Numbered from the stretch's first letter, positions 51,633-60,199 are shown. The stretch is DNA of 64,000 nt from JAPPFW01 sp965231815 (GCA_965231815.1 OZ246890.1:1240001-1304000); one strand, 5' to 3'. Program-made: numbers and translations. The notes: generated by a model from the letters alone, not told the origin.

Positions 51633-52529
51633 ATGACCCTATCCCTTGCCTTCGAGTACGGCCAAGCACGCCTCTACGAGGGAGACTGCATGGCTTGGCT
51701 GGCGGAGAGGGCCGAGAAGAGCCTGCATGGGGTGGTGACCGATCCCCCTTACGGTCTGGTTGAGTATTCTCCCGAGCAGCAAAGGAAGCTTCGCCAAGGC
51801 AGGGGTGGGGTATGGCGTATCCCTCCCGGTTTTGACGGCGCAAATCGCTCACCGCTTCCCCGATTCACGACGCTTAGCCCCCGCGATCTTGAGTCACTCG
51901 AATCCTTCTTCTACAGGTGGGGGCAACTACTACGGCCGGTTCTCGTCCCCGGCGCTCACGTCTTCGTAGCGTCGAACCCCTTGGTAAGCCATTTGGTGGC
52001 ACGGGCGCTCACCGCTTCGGGACTGGAGCGGCGCGGCGAAGTCGTTCGGCTTGTCCAGACGCTGAGAGGTGGGGACCGCCCCAAGAATGCCCATGATGAG
52101 TTTCCGGATGTGAGCGTCATGCCTCGATCCCAATGGGAGCCGTGGCTCCTATTCCGGCGACCCATCGAGGGCAGGGTCATGGACAACCTCCGAAAGTACA
52201 AGACAGGCGGATTGCGGCGTATCTCGGATACGCGACCGTTCGGGGATGTGATCCGGTCGGCGCCTACCCGCCCCGCAGAACGAAAACTTGCGCCCCATCC
52301 CAGCCTCAAACCGCAGGCGTTCCTGCGCCGGATCGTTCGCGCCGTTCTTCCTCTCGGGGACGGTATTGTGCTGGATCCCTTCGCGGGGTCGGGCTCTACC
52401 CTCGCTGCTGCTGAATGGGTCGGCTACGAGAGCGTGGGTATCGAGGTCGACCGTCACTTCGTCGAGATTGCCGATAGAGCGATTCCTGCGCTCTCGCGCT
52501 TGCCTGTCGACGATTACAGGTCCCGGTAG
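51633..52529 (+). CDS. DNA methyltransferase (N4/N6 class) of a type II-like system
   Basis: The 298-residue product has motif IV DPPYGLVEYSPEQQ near the N-terminus, a variable middle (LRQGRGGVWRIPPGFDGANRSPLP), and motif I DPFAGSGSTLAAAEWVGYESVGIEVD at the C-terminus, the beta-class order. DPPY fits adenine-N6 or cytosine-N4. I chose ATG at 51633 because the conserved start YGQARLYEGDCMAWL follows; an in-frame ATG at 51597 is possible. It overlaps the convergent endonuclease gene by 16 bases at the 3' ends. Confidence 0.82.
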   Translation: MTLSLAFEYGQARLYEGDCMAWLAERAEKSLHGVVTDPPYGLVEYSPEQQRKLRQGRGGVWRIPPGFDGANRSPLPRFTTLSPRDLESLESFFYRWGQLLRPVLVPGAHVFVASNPLVSHLVARALTASGLERRGEVVRLVQTLRGGDRPKNAHDEFPDVSVMPRSQWEPWLLFRRPIEGRVMDNLRKYKTGGLRRISDTRPFGDVIRSAPTRPAERKLAPHPSLKPQAFLRRIVRAVLPLGDGIVLDPFAGSGSTLAAAEWVGYESVGIEVDRHFVEIADRAIPALSRLPVDDYRSR

Positions 52530-53131
52530 ATCCAGTTGGTCCTGAGCTTCTTCATGCCGGCCCGGTTCGGGCTGGCCGTTCGGGTCCCCAATTCACCCCG
52601 GTCGTTACGACGAAAGTCTTCCCTGCTCAGTTGGGCTAGCAGTACCTCGATGAACCTGGTTGGAGCACGGTCGATTTCCGGTTCAGTCTCCGAATCGACT
52701 CTGTAGCGGAATACTACGAGCCAGGCGTCGCGCGCTCCGTGGGTATCCACCGCGCCACGTCCCTTGGTAGCCTTGACCTCTACTCCTTCGTGCCCAGACT
52801 GGACTTTGTTGTGGGGGTAAACACCTACCGGTATGAGATCAGGATGTCCGTTATGGAATCGGTTCTCTGTAAGAACGCGCGAGTGTCGGGCGACTGAAGC
52901 GGCGATCACGTCGCTGAGTATTCCGGAGAAGATTGCCGCACGGACCGTTTCCTCGAATCGCCTGACCCGGCGGGTGAGCAAGGCTTGGTTGATGTCGTGG
53001 AGCAGGTCGTAAACGTCCAGCATGGCGAGACGAAAGTCCTCAAGCCGGAGAGAGTAAGGGAGGACCGCTTCGTTGTTGAAACCGTCATCCTTTGGAGCGG
53101 CTTTGTCGATTCGGGGGCCGCGGGCAGACAT
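52514..53131 (-). CDS. Putative restriction endonuclease (PD-(D/E)xK type)
   Basis: The 205-residue product has a helical N-terminal part (FRLAMLDVYDLLHDINQALL) and a nuclease-like core: FHNGHPDLIPVGVYP, then EGVEVKATKGRGAVDTHGARDAWLVVFRY. The Asp of HPDL with E-V-K is the PD-...-ExK pattern, and the arrangement with a DNA methyltransferase suggests the cutting partner. The recognition sequence is unknown. It is convergent with the methyltransferase, tail to tail. TAGCAT ends six bases before ATG, so it has its own leaderless promoter. Confidence 0.75.
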   Translation of the reverse strand: MSARGPRIDKAAPKDDGFNNEAVLPYSLRLEDFRLAMLDVYDLLHDINQALLTRRVRRFEETVRAAIFSGILSDVIAASVARHSRVLTENRFHNGHPDLIPVGVYPHNKVQSGHEGVEVKATKGRGAVDTHGARDAWLVVFRYRVDSETEPEIDRAPTRFIEVLLAQLSREDFRRNDRGELGTRTASPNRAGMKKLRTNWIYRDL

Positions 53132-53137
53132 GTGACG

Positions 53138-53143
53138 ATGCTA
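53138..53143 (-). promoter_or_regulatory. -10-like box TAGCAT at leaderless distance from the endonuclease gene
   Basis: On the minus strand TAGCAT is followed by six bases and ATG at 53131. Confidence 0.5.
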
Positions 53144-53190
53144 TCAATGTCGGGTTCGCACCTGCGTCGGCGGTCGAGGGAGACTGTCGG

Positions 53191-54666
53191 TCAGGTCAGC
53201 TCCCAGATGGCGCCCCGGCGGCCCGGCAACCGTATCTGTACCAGGCCGTCCTGGACCGTCCCCTCACCGGCGCCCCACAGCCGTTTCATGGATAGTCCAA
53301 GACGCGAGGCGTCCATAGTGGCCAGGGATTCCCGGTCTCCGCTATTGACAGCGACCAGGACCCGTTCGGAGCCGTGTTCCCGAACGAAGGCGTAGAGGTG
53401 CTGTCCGGACTGGGCGTGCACGGTGCGATAGCTACCGCGCCTGAGGGCCTCCTTGTCGTTCCGGATCCGTGCCAGCGACGAGAACGTTCCGAGCAGCATG
53501 TGGTTCCAGTCTTCGCGTTTGTCCCACGGAAACCCTCCCCGGCATTCCGGGTCGGGGCCGCCGGTCATCCCGATCTCATCCCCGTAGTAGATGCATGGGG
53601 CGCCGGGAAAGGTGAACAGGAGCAGCGCGGCCAGCTCCACCGAAGCCGGGTCACCCCCCATGACGCTGAGGATGCGGGCCGTGTCGTGAGAGCCGAGTAG
53701 GTTCAGATGGGCCTTGAGTACGTGTGCCGGATAGGTGTCGATCAGGCTATGGACGGCTTCGGCATATCCGGCTGCGTCGAGTGGCCCGGTCCGGTACTGG
53801 AGGCGATCAGCCTCTCCGGGATCGATGCGATCATGACCTGCGAATGAAACGATGTAGCCGGTTAACAGGTAGTTCATAGTCCCGTCGAAGCGCTCCCCGG
53901 TGGAGGTCCACCACCCGGCATCGCCCCATATCTCACCGACCAGGTACGCGTCGGGGTTGGTGCCCTTGACTCGTTCCCGGAACTCCTCCCAGAACCCTTC
54001 CGTTCTGATCTCCTCGGGCACGTCGAGACGCCAGCCGTCTATGCCCCGGTTGATCCAATACTCGCCAACCTTCATCAGGTATTCCCGTACTGCCGGGTTG
54101 GCTGTGTTGAGTTTGGGGAGGGCCGGCATCCCCCACCAGGATTCGTATTGAGCGTGACCGTTGCTTTGATCGTAAGCGCGTAATGGAAAACCATGGACGT
54201 GGAACCAGTCGAGATAGGGGCTTTCCGGTCCCACCTCGAGCAGGTGGTTGAACTGGTAGAAACCCCGCCCCACATGGTTGAATACCCCGTCGAGGATTAC
54301 CCGGATCCCTCGCCGACGGCACTCGGTGAGTAGGTGATCGAAAGCCCGTTCACCCCCGAGTAGGGGATCGACACGGTGGTAGTCGTGGGTGTGATAGCGA
54401 TGGTTGGCAGGGGACTGGAAGATCGGATTCAGGTAGATCGCGTTGCACCCCAGTCGCTCGATCCAATCAAGATGTTCTACCAACCCGGGCAGGTCCCCTC
54501 CTTTGAAACCAAAGTGGGTCGGAGGCGCAGCCCAGTCTTGCCGGTGGTCTTTGCGACCTCCCGACGCCGAGCGGGCGAATCGATCCGGGAAGACCTGGTA
54601 GAAGATGGCGTCAGCAACCCATCGCGGTGGCTTGCGGTATCCATGAGGATGGTTGAGGTTTCTCAC
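53191..54666 (-). CDS. GH13 alpha-amylase family glucanohydrolase (neopullulanase/cyclomaltodextrinase-like)
   Basis: The 491-residue product is a TIM-barrel GH13 enzyme with nucleophile D215 (GWRLDVPEEI), acid E245 (LVGEIWGD), and transition-state Asp 328 (LGSHDTARI), after FYQVFPDRFARS and FNHVG. A short C-terminal beta domain follows. No signal peptide is present, so it acts in the cytoplasm on maltodextrins or cyclodextrins. An N-terminal domain seen in some neopullulanases is absent. Start GTG at 54666 has no good ribosome-binding site. It stands alone. Confidence 0.88.
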   Translation of the reverse strand: MRNLNHPHGYRKPPRWVADAIFYQVFPDRFARSASGGRKDHRQDWAAPPTHFGFKGGDLPGLVEHLDWIERLGCNAIYLNPIFQSPANHRYHTHDYHRVDPLLGGERAFDHLLTECRRRGIRVILDGVFNHVGRGFYQFNHLLEVGPESPYLDWFHVHGFPLRAYDQSNGHAQYESWWGMPALPKLNTANPAVREYLMKVGEYWINRGIDGWRLDVPEEIRTEGFWEEFRERVKGTNPDAYLVGEIWGDAGWWTSTGERFDGTMNYLLTGYIVSFAGHDRIDPGEADRLQYRTGPLDAAGYAEAVHSLIDTYPAHVLKAHLNLLGSHDTARILSVMGGDPASVELAALLLFTFPGAPCIYYGDEIGMTGGPDPECRGGFPWDKREDWNHMLLGTFSSLARIRNDKEALRRGSYRTVHAQSGQHLYAFVREHGSERVLVAVNSGDRESLATMDASRLGLSMKRLWGAGEGTVQDGLVQIRLPGRRGAIWELT

Positions 54667-55080
54667 CGAGTCCCCGCTGCCAACGCGCTGGTCCGAGTAG
54701 TCCGCGGGAATCCTCGCAACGGGTTCAAGCTGGAAGGCCGACTCCGGGCAGCGATCGGTTCATGGGGTGTCCCTGACGACATGACCGGTGATGGTATTCG
54801 GAGGAACCCACTACCGGACACGGCAGGCTTACGCAGGGCGAATCCGCATGCGCATCTCGGAGAGCTGTGCCGGCGACGTTAAGCTTCCTCGTGGGGAAGA
54901 ATCGCGTGACGGGATTCCCAAGAACTGCGTAGCTGCAGAGCGGTTGACGGCTGTCCGCCTCATCGTCATGGGAGCATTGCTCATGACAGCGCCAGTTGGC
55001 TATACTCGACGTTTTCTTCTGGCGTGATGGTGTCCCGAAGGAGGATTGGTTCCAGACTCGGAAGGCATGGCCCGGTTGCG
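54667..55080. other. Gene-free region with a promoter near its right end
   Basis: I see no credible gene in these 414 bases; the open frames (for example 54788-55027) have no recognisable fold. The right end carries the TTGCTC-N18-TATACT promoter at 54977-55006. Confidence 0.4.
54977..55006 (+). promoter_or_regulatory. Sigma-70-like promoter of the small two-gene cassette
   Basis: TTGCTC (54977-54982), an 18-base spacer and TATACT (55001-55006) form the best -35/-10 pair I found in the window. Transcription would start near 55013, about 70 bases before the first gene. Confidence 0.6.
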
Positions 55081-55453
55081 ATGTCCACTCTCTCTGACGT
55101 AAATCAGTTGAAGGTACCGGAACTTCATGTGACGCTCGCCTTGCGTGAGCGCTTCAATACATTGGTCCGGCAATGGACGGGAGATAACGAGACTGCGTTC
55201 ATCGATGCGAAGGATCTGTACACATCCGGCCTACGAAGAGATCATAGGTCTCGGAGCGCCTGTAATACCCCTCATATATGAGCAAATGTACATGGGAGGC
55301 CTTCATTGGAGCTGGGCGTTAATGCAGATTACGGGCCACAATCCTGCAGCAAACACCGAATCTCCTCGAGCCGCGACGGACGTGTGGCTCCAGTGGATAC
55401 AGGACCACGGACTTGTCGACTCATCAGCCTTACGAGTTCAGGCGCGTCGTTGA
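55081..55453 (+). pseudogene. Small HPAY...IIGLG family protein, frameshifted
   Basis: The first frame reads MSTLSDVNQLKVPELHVTLALRERFNTLVRQWTGDNE to about DLYT, then a +1 shift near 55222 is needed to continue with HPAYEEIIGLGAPVIPLIYEQMYMGGLHWSWALMQITGHNPAANTE. The joined protein resembles a family of small proteins with HPAYQRIIGMG and HWFWALRAITGE motifs that is often next to the type of gene that follows. The function is not known to me. One extra base separates the frames, so this may be a sequencing error or a recent inactivation. Confidence 0.7.
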
Positions 55454-55889
55454 ATCAAGCTTTCCCCGTTTGGGCGAGACTGGTGCGTACGAGCGACGGA
55501 GTCCCGAGGATCTAAACTACAATTGTATAGCCTTTGCAGCAGGGGACACGGGCCGCTGGTGGTGGCCTGGTAACTATCCAGGTACTTTCTGGCCCGAAGG
55601 CGTATCACATAGAGAAACTATTGATGCCTTTGTTTCTGCTTTTGAATCACTTGGTTATGAGACCTGTTTGCACGGTAGACCGGAGCCGGGTGTCGAGAAG
55701 GTCGCGTTGTTCGTGAAAGATGGGGTGCCTGAACATGTCGCGCGTCAGGACATGAAAACGGCGATGTGGCTAAGCAAGCTTGGCGAATCATACGATATTG
55801 CACACCGCAACGTCGAGGACGTAGGTGGCGAAGAGTACGACGAGCCGGTCTGTTACTTGCGTAGAACTGTCGACCATAGGACTCCTTAA
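55413..55889 (+). CDS. DUF7689-like protein of unknown function
   Basis: The 158-residue product has NYNCIAFAAGDTGRWWWPGNYPGTFWPEGV, TIDAFVSAFESLGYE, EKVALFVKDGVPEHVARQ and MWLSKLGESYDIAHRNVEDVGGEEYDEPVCYLRRT. I recognise this as a conserved family of unknown role, with a cysteine followed by His and a Trp cluster (CIA..., HVARQ), which might be catalytic or structural. It starts with TTG at 55413, inside the end of the preceding frame, so the two genes overlap by 41 bases and are probably co-transcribed from the promoter at 54977. Confidence 0.7.
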   Translation: MSTHQPYEFRRVVESSFPRLGETGAYERRSPEDLNYNCIAFAAGDTGRWWWPGNYPGTFWPEGVSHRETIDAFVSAFESLGYETCLHGRPEPGVEKVALFVKDGVPEHVARQDMKTAMWLSKLGESYDIAHRNVEDVGGEEYDEPVCYLRRTVDHRTP

Positions 55890-55973
55890 CCTATAGATAT
55901 GAGGCGGCAGCGGCCGCTGGATTCCCGATACGGTGTCCGCTAGTCCCTTTTCAGCACCCTCCTGAACCAGGGC

Positions 55974-55979
55974 TACCCT
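55974..55979 (+). promoter_or_regulatory. -10-like box TACCCT at leaderless distance from pheA
   Basis: TACCCT is followed by six bases and ATG at 55986. TTCAGC 18 bases upstream could be a weak -35. Confidence 0.5.
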
Positions 55980-55985
55980 GTAGCC

Positions 55986-56801
55986 ATGCAAGTCGGTTAT
56001 CAGGGCGAGCCGGGCTCGTATTCGTACCAGGCGGTCGGGGAACTGTTCCCGGTGTCCGAGCGGGTTGGATTCGGTGGGTTCGCGCACGCGTTCCACGCGT
56101 TGCGGGACGGTCTTGTGGACAGATTGGTACTCCCGATCGAGAACTCCACCACCGGCAGCGTGCTGCCGGTTCTCGACCGGCTTACCCGGAATCGGGCGCC
56201 GATAGTGGGTGAGCATCTCGTGGAGGTCCGCCACGCGCTGATCGGACTGGAGGGCGCCTCTCCGTCAGACATCAGGACGGTGCATTCCCATCCTCAAGCC
56301 TTGGCTCAAGCTGACGACCGGATCGAGCAGGCCGGGTGGGAGCCCATCGCCACCCAAGACACCGCGGGTGCAGTGACCATGATCGTGGAGAGAGGTGACC
56401 AGAGCGCTGCGGCTCTGGCGCCACCGGAGAGCGCCTCCAGGCCGGGGGTGACCGTACTGGCCTACGACTTTATGGATAGGCCGCACAACACCACCCGTTT
56501 CGTGGTGCTCGCGCCTAACGGATGGGAGGTGGCCCAAGATGCCGACAAGACCTCTTTCGTGTTCGCTACCGCACATTCGCCGGGCGCTCTCGCGCTCTCA
56601 CTGACAGAACTAGGTTTGCGAGGCGCCAACCTGACCCGGTTGGAATCGCGACCTGCCGAGATAGCTTGGAAATACCTTTTCTACGCGGACATGGTGCATC
56701 AGCCCGGGCCGGAGGGCGTCAAGGCGGTCCTCGATCCACCACCCGCCACGGTGGAAGAATTGCACATCCTGGGAACCTACCGCGCCGCTCGCACCAACTG
56801 A
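55986..56801 (+). CDS. pheA: Prephenate dehydratase
   Basis: The 271-residue product has the monofunctional prephenate dehydratase layout: GYQGEPGSYSYQA at the N-terminus, VLPIENSTTGSV, VRHALIG, the catalytic NTTRFVVLA (Thr-Arg-Phe), and a C-terminal ACT domain (SFVFATAHSPGALALSLTEL; GANLTRLESRP) for phenylalanine feedback. It converts prephenate to phenylpyruvate. The TACCCT box six bases before ATG suggests a leaderless mRNA. No chorismate mutase domain is fused. Confidence 0.94.
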   Translation: MQVGYQGEPGSYSYQAVGELFPVSERVGFGGFAHAFHALRDGLVDRLVLPIENSTTGSVLPVLDRLTRNRAPIVGEHLVEVRHALIGLEGASPSDIRTVHSHPQALAQADDRIEQAGWEPIATQDTAGAVTMIVERGDQSAAALAPPESASRPGVTVLAYDFMDRPHNTTRFVVLAPNGWEVAQDADKTSFVFATAHSPGALALSLTELGLRGANLTRLESRPAEIAWKYLFYADMVHQPGPEGVKAVLDPPPATVEELHILGTYRAARTN

Positions 56802-56963
56802 GACATCGTCAGGGCACTGCGGACGGTTCTGCATTCCCGTCTTCCGCCTCGGCTCTTGTCCCGACGAGTATCGGGGGTCGGGAATAGACGGCGGGTAGAT
56901 GAAAACCCGGCGGGTTCGGGTAGGGGTTATCGGGAGATCGGGAGAAGCGGTGTTCCACCTGTT

Positions 56964-57968
56964 TCACGACAGGGAGCGGGCCAACTCCCCGATTCTCACC
57001 ACCAGCCGTTCCAGGAACACATCCGTCTGGCCCGCCACGGCTACGGCCGCACCGGGTCGACCACCCCATGAGTTACGGAAGTCCGCCACCGTTTCGCCGG
57101 TTGTGAGTTCCCCGGCCGTCTCGACATCGACGGTGGTGTCCACCACCTCGACGAGGGATTGATCGAGCCCGGCCGCCACGGCAAAGGGGTCATGGACGAA
57201 GGCGCCGTAGAACCCGTCGTAGCGCTGATGGAACTCCATGTAGAAACGCAGGGCGTCGGCAACGAACGACATTACGGGCTGTGGCCGGGACACCAGCGGT
57301 TCGAGGGATTCCAGGCTCGTGCCGGCCAACCGGGCCATCCGCTCGACGTGGTGGGGGAGGAGGCGGGCTTGTTCGGTCACGTCCAGAGGCATCACCAGGG
57401 GCGGACGCCGGGCATCCCGGCGGGCGGCTGCGAATACCGCCTTGGCTGCTTCGGGGTCGACATGCATGTTCCACTCGGTTCGAGGAGCCGTGTTGCCGGC
57501 CACCCTGAAGCATCCACCCATTATTACCAGTCGCCGCAACATGGAGAGGAGGCGGGGTTCCCGTTCGAGGGCTACCGCTACATTGGTAAGGGGCCCGAGG
57601 GCGACCAACGTAACCTCCCCCGGACGATCCCGAGCGGTGTCGATCACCAGATCTATTCCCGACCGGCTGCTGAGCCGATCAGGTCGAGGGAGAAACACGG
57701 AATACCCGATTCCGGTGGGGCCGTGGGTCTCGGGCGTGATGACCAGAGGCCGACTGATCGGCCGGTCACACCCAAGACCGACCTCCACGTCGGAGCGTCC
57801 CACCAGATCCAGGACCCCTACCGTATTGGCGGCTACCTCCGCCAGACCGACATTGCCCGCTACGCAACTGACCCCTAACAGGTCGACCTCTCGAGATGCG
57901 ATGGCATACAGCAGAGCGAGGGAGTCATCGATTCCGGTGTCGACATCCAGCAGGATGGGGATGGTCAT
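56964..57968 (-). CDS. Inosine-uridine-preferring nucleoside hydrolase
   Basis: The 334-residue product has the calcium-site motif LLDVDTGIDDSLAL (residues 6-19), LVALGPLTNVAVAL, LVIMGGCF, and a late VHDPFAVA Asp/His region. It cleaves ribonucleosides to base and ribose in the cytoplasm. Its ATG overlaps the TGA of the MFS gene by one base (TGATG), making it the last gene of the salvage operon that starts beyond the right edge. Specificity is not determined by what I can see. Confidence 0.92.
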   Translation of the reverse strand: MTIPILLDVDTGIDDSLALLYAIASREVDLLGVSCVAGNVGLAEVAANTVGVLDLVGRSDVEVGLGCDRPISRPLVITPETHGPTGIGYSVFLPRPDRLSSRSGIDLVIDTARDRPGEVTLVALGPLTNVAVALEREPRLLSMLRRLVIMGGCFRVAGNTAPRTEWNMHVDPEAAKAVFAAARRDARRPPLVMPLDVTEQARLLPHHVERMARLAGTSLESLEPLVSRPQPVMSFVADALRFYMEFHQRYDGFYGAFVHDPFAVAAGLDQSLVEVVDTTVDVETAGELTTGETVADFRNSWGGRPGAAVAVAGQTDVFLERLVVRIGELARSLS

Positions 57969-59170
57969 CAGGACGCTCTCGGTCGGTGGAGGCTAGTAGC
58001 GAGTTTAACGGCGACTGGAATTGCGCCGAACACGGTGATCCATAACCGCGTTTGGTCGGCGCCTATGGCATCCACGAACAGTCCGGTGATCGCCAATCCT
58101 GCCGCGATGCCGATGCCCGCAGCGGCGGCGATCCACGAAAACGCCTCGGTCCTCCGGTCGACGGCGGTGGTTGCCACCATCAACGAGTTGGCTTGGATGA
58201 GGATAGGTGAGGTTCCGAACCCGGCGACCATCGCCGCCAACGTGAACCATACGATCCCGTCGACAAGACCGTACGGGATCAGCACCACCGGCAGCAACAA
58301 CGTCGCTTTGCGGTGTGCGGCGCCGAGATCTGCGGCATGCATACGGCGCCCTACCAGGAGGGCGGCAACCAAGCTGGCGCCGGCATTGAGTGGGAAGATG
58401 ACCGCCGACCAGGCGGGGTTGCCAAGCTCGGCGGTGTAGGCGACAACCGTGACGGAGAATCCGCCCAGTACCATGCCGAGGCCGCCTACGGTGAACAGTA
58501 CGGCGGCATGCTCGGCTTTCAGCCAGATCCCGACTTTCGCCGACCGGGCTCGGGTGGCGGGGGGTTCCCCTGGTAGTGCGGTAACCCCTAGTGCTCCGAT
58601 CGCGGCCAGAACGGTGGCGGTTAGCAGCGATACCGGCGCGGTCAACCAGGTAGCCATGAGGGAGACCGCCGACGGTCCCACGATAAAGTTGATCTCATCG
58701 TTAACGGATTCCAAGGCCTGCCAGCGGGTGAGGTCCGATTGCTTGGCCATCCGGGACCAGCGCACGCGGGTCAGGGCGCCTACGTTCGGTACGGTCAATC
58801 CCGCACCTACCGCCAGCGATATGATCACCCAGGGCGGCGGCGCGTCCAGTCGTAGAGCCACCGGAAACCCCAGTGAAATAGCCGCGAATGCTCCCAGCAT
58901 GGCTCGTACCGTCGATCGTTGACCGTATCGATCGACCAACCGGCCGCCGATCGGTTTCGCCATTGCCGTGGCCAGGCTGAAGCCTGCTGCGGCCGAGCCC
59001 CCGACGCCGTATGAGCCGGTGAGGGCTTCCCCGACGAAGACCAGCCCTACGGGATACATCGAGTTGGGAAACCGACCGATCAATCCGAACCACAGCAGAG
59101 GCCGGGCGCCCGGTATGCGCAGCAGGGACCGGTAACCGACCGGGTCCGTTCGCCGGTGCAGCCAGGTCAG
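57968..59170 (-). CDS. MFS transporter, start probably non-canonical
   Basis: From TTG at 59083 the product has 371 residues with about 11 transmembrane segments and MFS features (AAAGFSLATAMAKPIGGRLVDRYGQRSTVR in the loop 2-3 region; GLGMVLGGFSVTVVAYTAEL). Upstream, the same frame continues with YRSLLRIPGARPLLWFGLIGRFPNSMYP, which looks like the missing first helix, but contains no ATG, GTG or TTG. A CTG at 59170 overlaps the Qng1 stop as CTGA. I give the longer version; the canonical alternative is 59083. Cargo may be nucleobases or nucleosides, from context only. Confidence 0.7.
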   Translation of the reverse strand: MTWLHRRTDPVGYRSLLRIPGARPLLWFGLIGRFPNSMYPVGLVFVGEALTGSYGVGGSAAAGFSLATAMAKPIGGRLVDRYGQRSTVRAMLGAFAAISLGFPVALRLDAPPPWVIISLAVGAGLTVPNVGALTRVRWSRMAKQSDLTRWQALESVNDEINFIVGPSAVSLMATWLTAPVSLLTATVLAAIGALGVTALPGEPPATRARSAKVGIWLKAEHAAVLFTVGGLGMVLGGFSVTVVAYTAELGNPAWSAVIFPLNAGASLVAALLVGRRMHAADLGAAHRKATLLLPVVLIPYGLVDGIVWFTLAAMVAGFGTSPILIQANSLMVATTAVDRRTEAFSWIAAAAGIGIAAGLAITGLFVDAIGADQTRLWITVFGAIPVAVKLATSLHRPRAS

Positions 59171-60165
59171 TACATGACCGTTCTGGTGAGATGGTGCGGT
59201 CGGAACGTAGCGTGATAACTAGACCACAGGCGGAAGTCGACCTGGGGGATGACGAGTTGCAGGTCCGGGGGCCGGAGGGCGTTTATGGCGTCGGTAAGCA
59301 GCGCGGTCGCATACAGGGTATGGGAGCGGATCTCGATCTCTTCATTACTGTCCCTCTCGATCATCACGCCGTCGTCGATCCGACCGGCCAGATCTGGGGT
59401 GTAGTCGAGGATCCCCATGACGTCGAGGGCCACCGGAACTATGTAGTCCGCGAAGGCGGTCATCATCGGCAGGTCAGCCAGTTCCCACTTACCGGTGGGG
59501 CGTAGGCCCATATGCAGGGTCCAGAGGGCCAGTTGAGCCAGTTTGTGGATATGAACCGGGTTACCGCGGTAGATGCTGGTGTCATCGAATCGGGGAAACT
59601 CGATCAGGAGCCGTTCAAGAAGCCCGTCCCCCCCGGCGTACATAGCCGGCGCGCAGCTACGTACGAAACGATGGAATCGACCCCGATACCGGTCGACCAG
59701 CACGGTTCCCACTGCGTTGAGTATCTCGGTACGTTCGTCGAGCATGGGCATCTCGATATTGCCGAGGAAAATGCCTTCCAGATCCTCTCTGGTGATCGTT
59801 TGCAGATAGGCCCCTTCGAGCAGGGGGGTACCCGTCGAGAGCGCTTGATGGATGCAGGCAAACATGCCCAGGCTGTCCGACCAGGTCCGGTCCTTGTATT
59901 CGGCCTCGAACTTGAGCCCGGTGGTGAAATCCGTGAACGCGAAGTTCAGGGTGGACACCAGCATGGTGACGTCGATGATGTCGTCGGGATCGTTGCCCAC
60001 GTCGAACTCCCCGGCTGCTCCGCCGCTGGGGAACGAGAACTCCTCGTAGGCCATCCAAGCTGCCACCTTCGCGACGGCCTCTCTGGAGGTGGTGACGTGT
60101 TCGGAGTGTTTCACTACCTCGAGCACGGACCGTAGGACCGGGCTTTCCCAATACTGGCCCTTCAC
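59167..60165 (-). CDS. Queuosine 5'-phosphate N-glycosylase/hydrolase (Qng1, DUF2419)
   Basis: The 332-residue product aligns by eye with eukaryotic and bacterial Qng1: STLNFAFTD, YKDRTWSDSLGMFACIHQALSTGTPLLEGAYLQTITREDLEGIF, MPMLDERTEILNAVG, MMTAFADYIVP with the catalytic Asp near 240, and a C-terminal HHLTRTVMY. Qng1 releases queuine from queuosine 5'-phosphate. GTG at 60165 has AAAGGAG five bases upstream. It lies 34 bases after the nucleoside permease gene and overlaps the transporter that follows, so it is part of the operon. Confidence 0.85.
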   Translation of the reverse strand: MKGQYWESPVLRSVLEVVKHSEHVTTSREAVAKVAAWMAYEEFSFPSGGAAGEFDVGNDPDDIIDVTMLVSTLNFAFTDFTTGLKFEAEYKDRTWSDSLGMFACIHQALSTGTPLLEGAYLQTITREDLEGIFLGNIEMPMLDERTEILNAVGTVLVDRYRGRFHRFVRSCAPAMYAGGDGLLERLLIEFPRFDDTSIYRGNPVHIHKLAQLALWTLHMGLRPTGKWELADLPMMTAFADYIVPVALDVMGILDYTPDLAGRIDDGVMIERDSNEEIEIRSHTLYATALLTDAINALRPPDLQLVIPQVDFRLWSSYHATFRPHHLTRTVMY

Positions 60166-60199
60166 ATTGCTCCTTTCGTAAGGATGTCGGCAAGTCCCG

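Noticed and set aside
54788..55027. Small open frame before the two-gene cassette
   Set aside because: No family match, weak start context, and it overlaps the promoter of the next genes.
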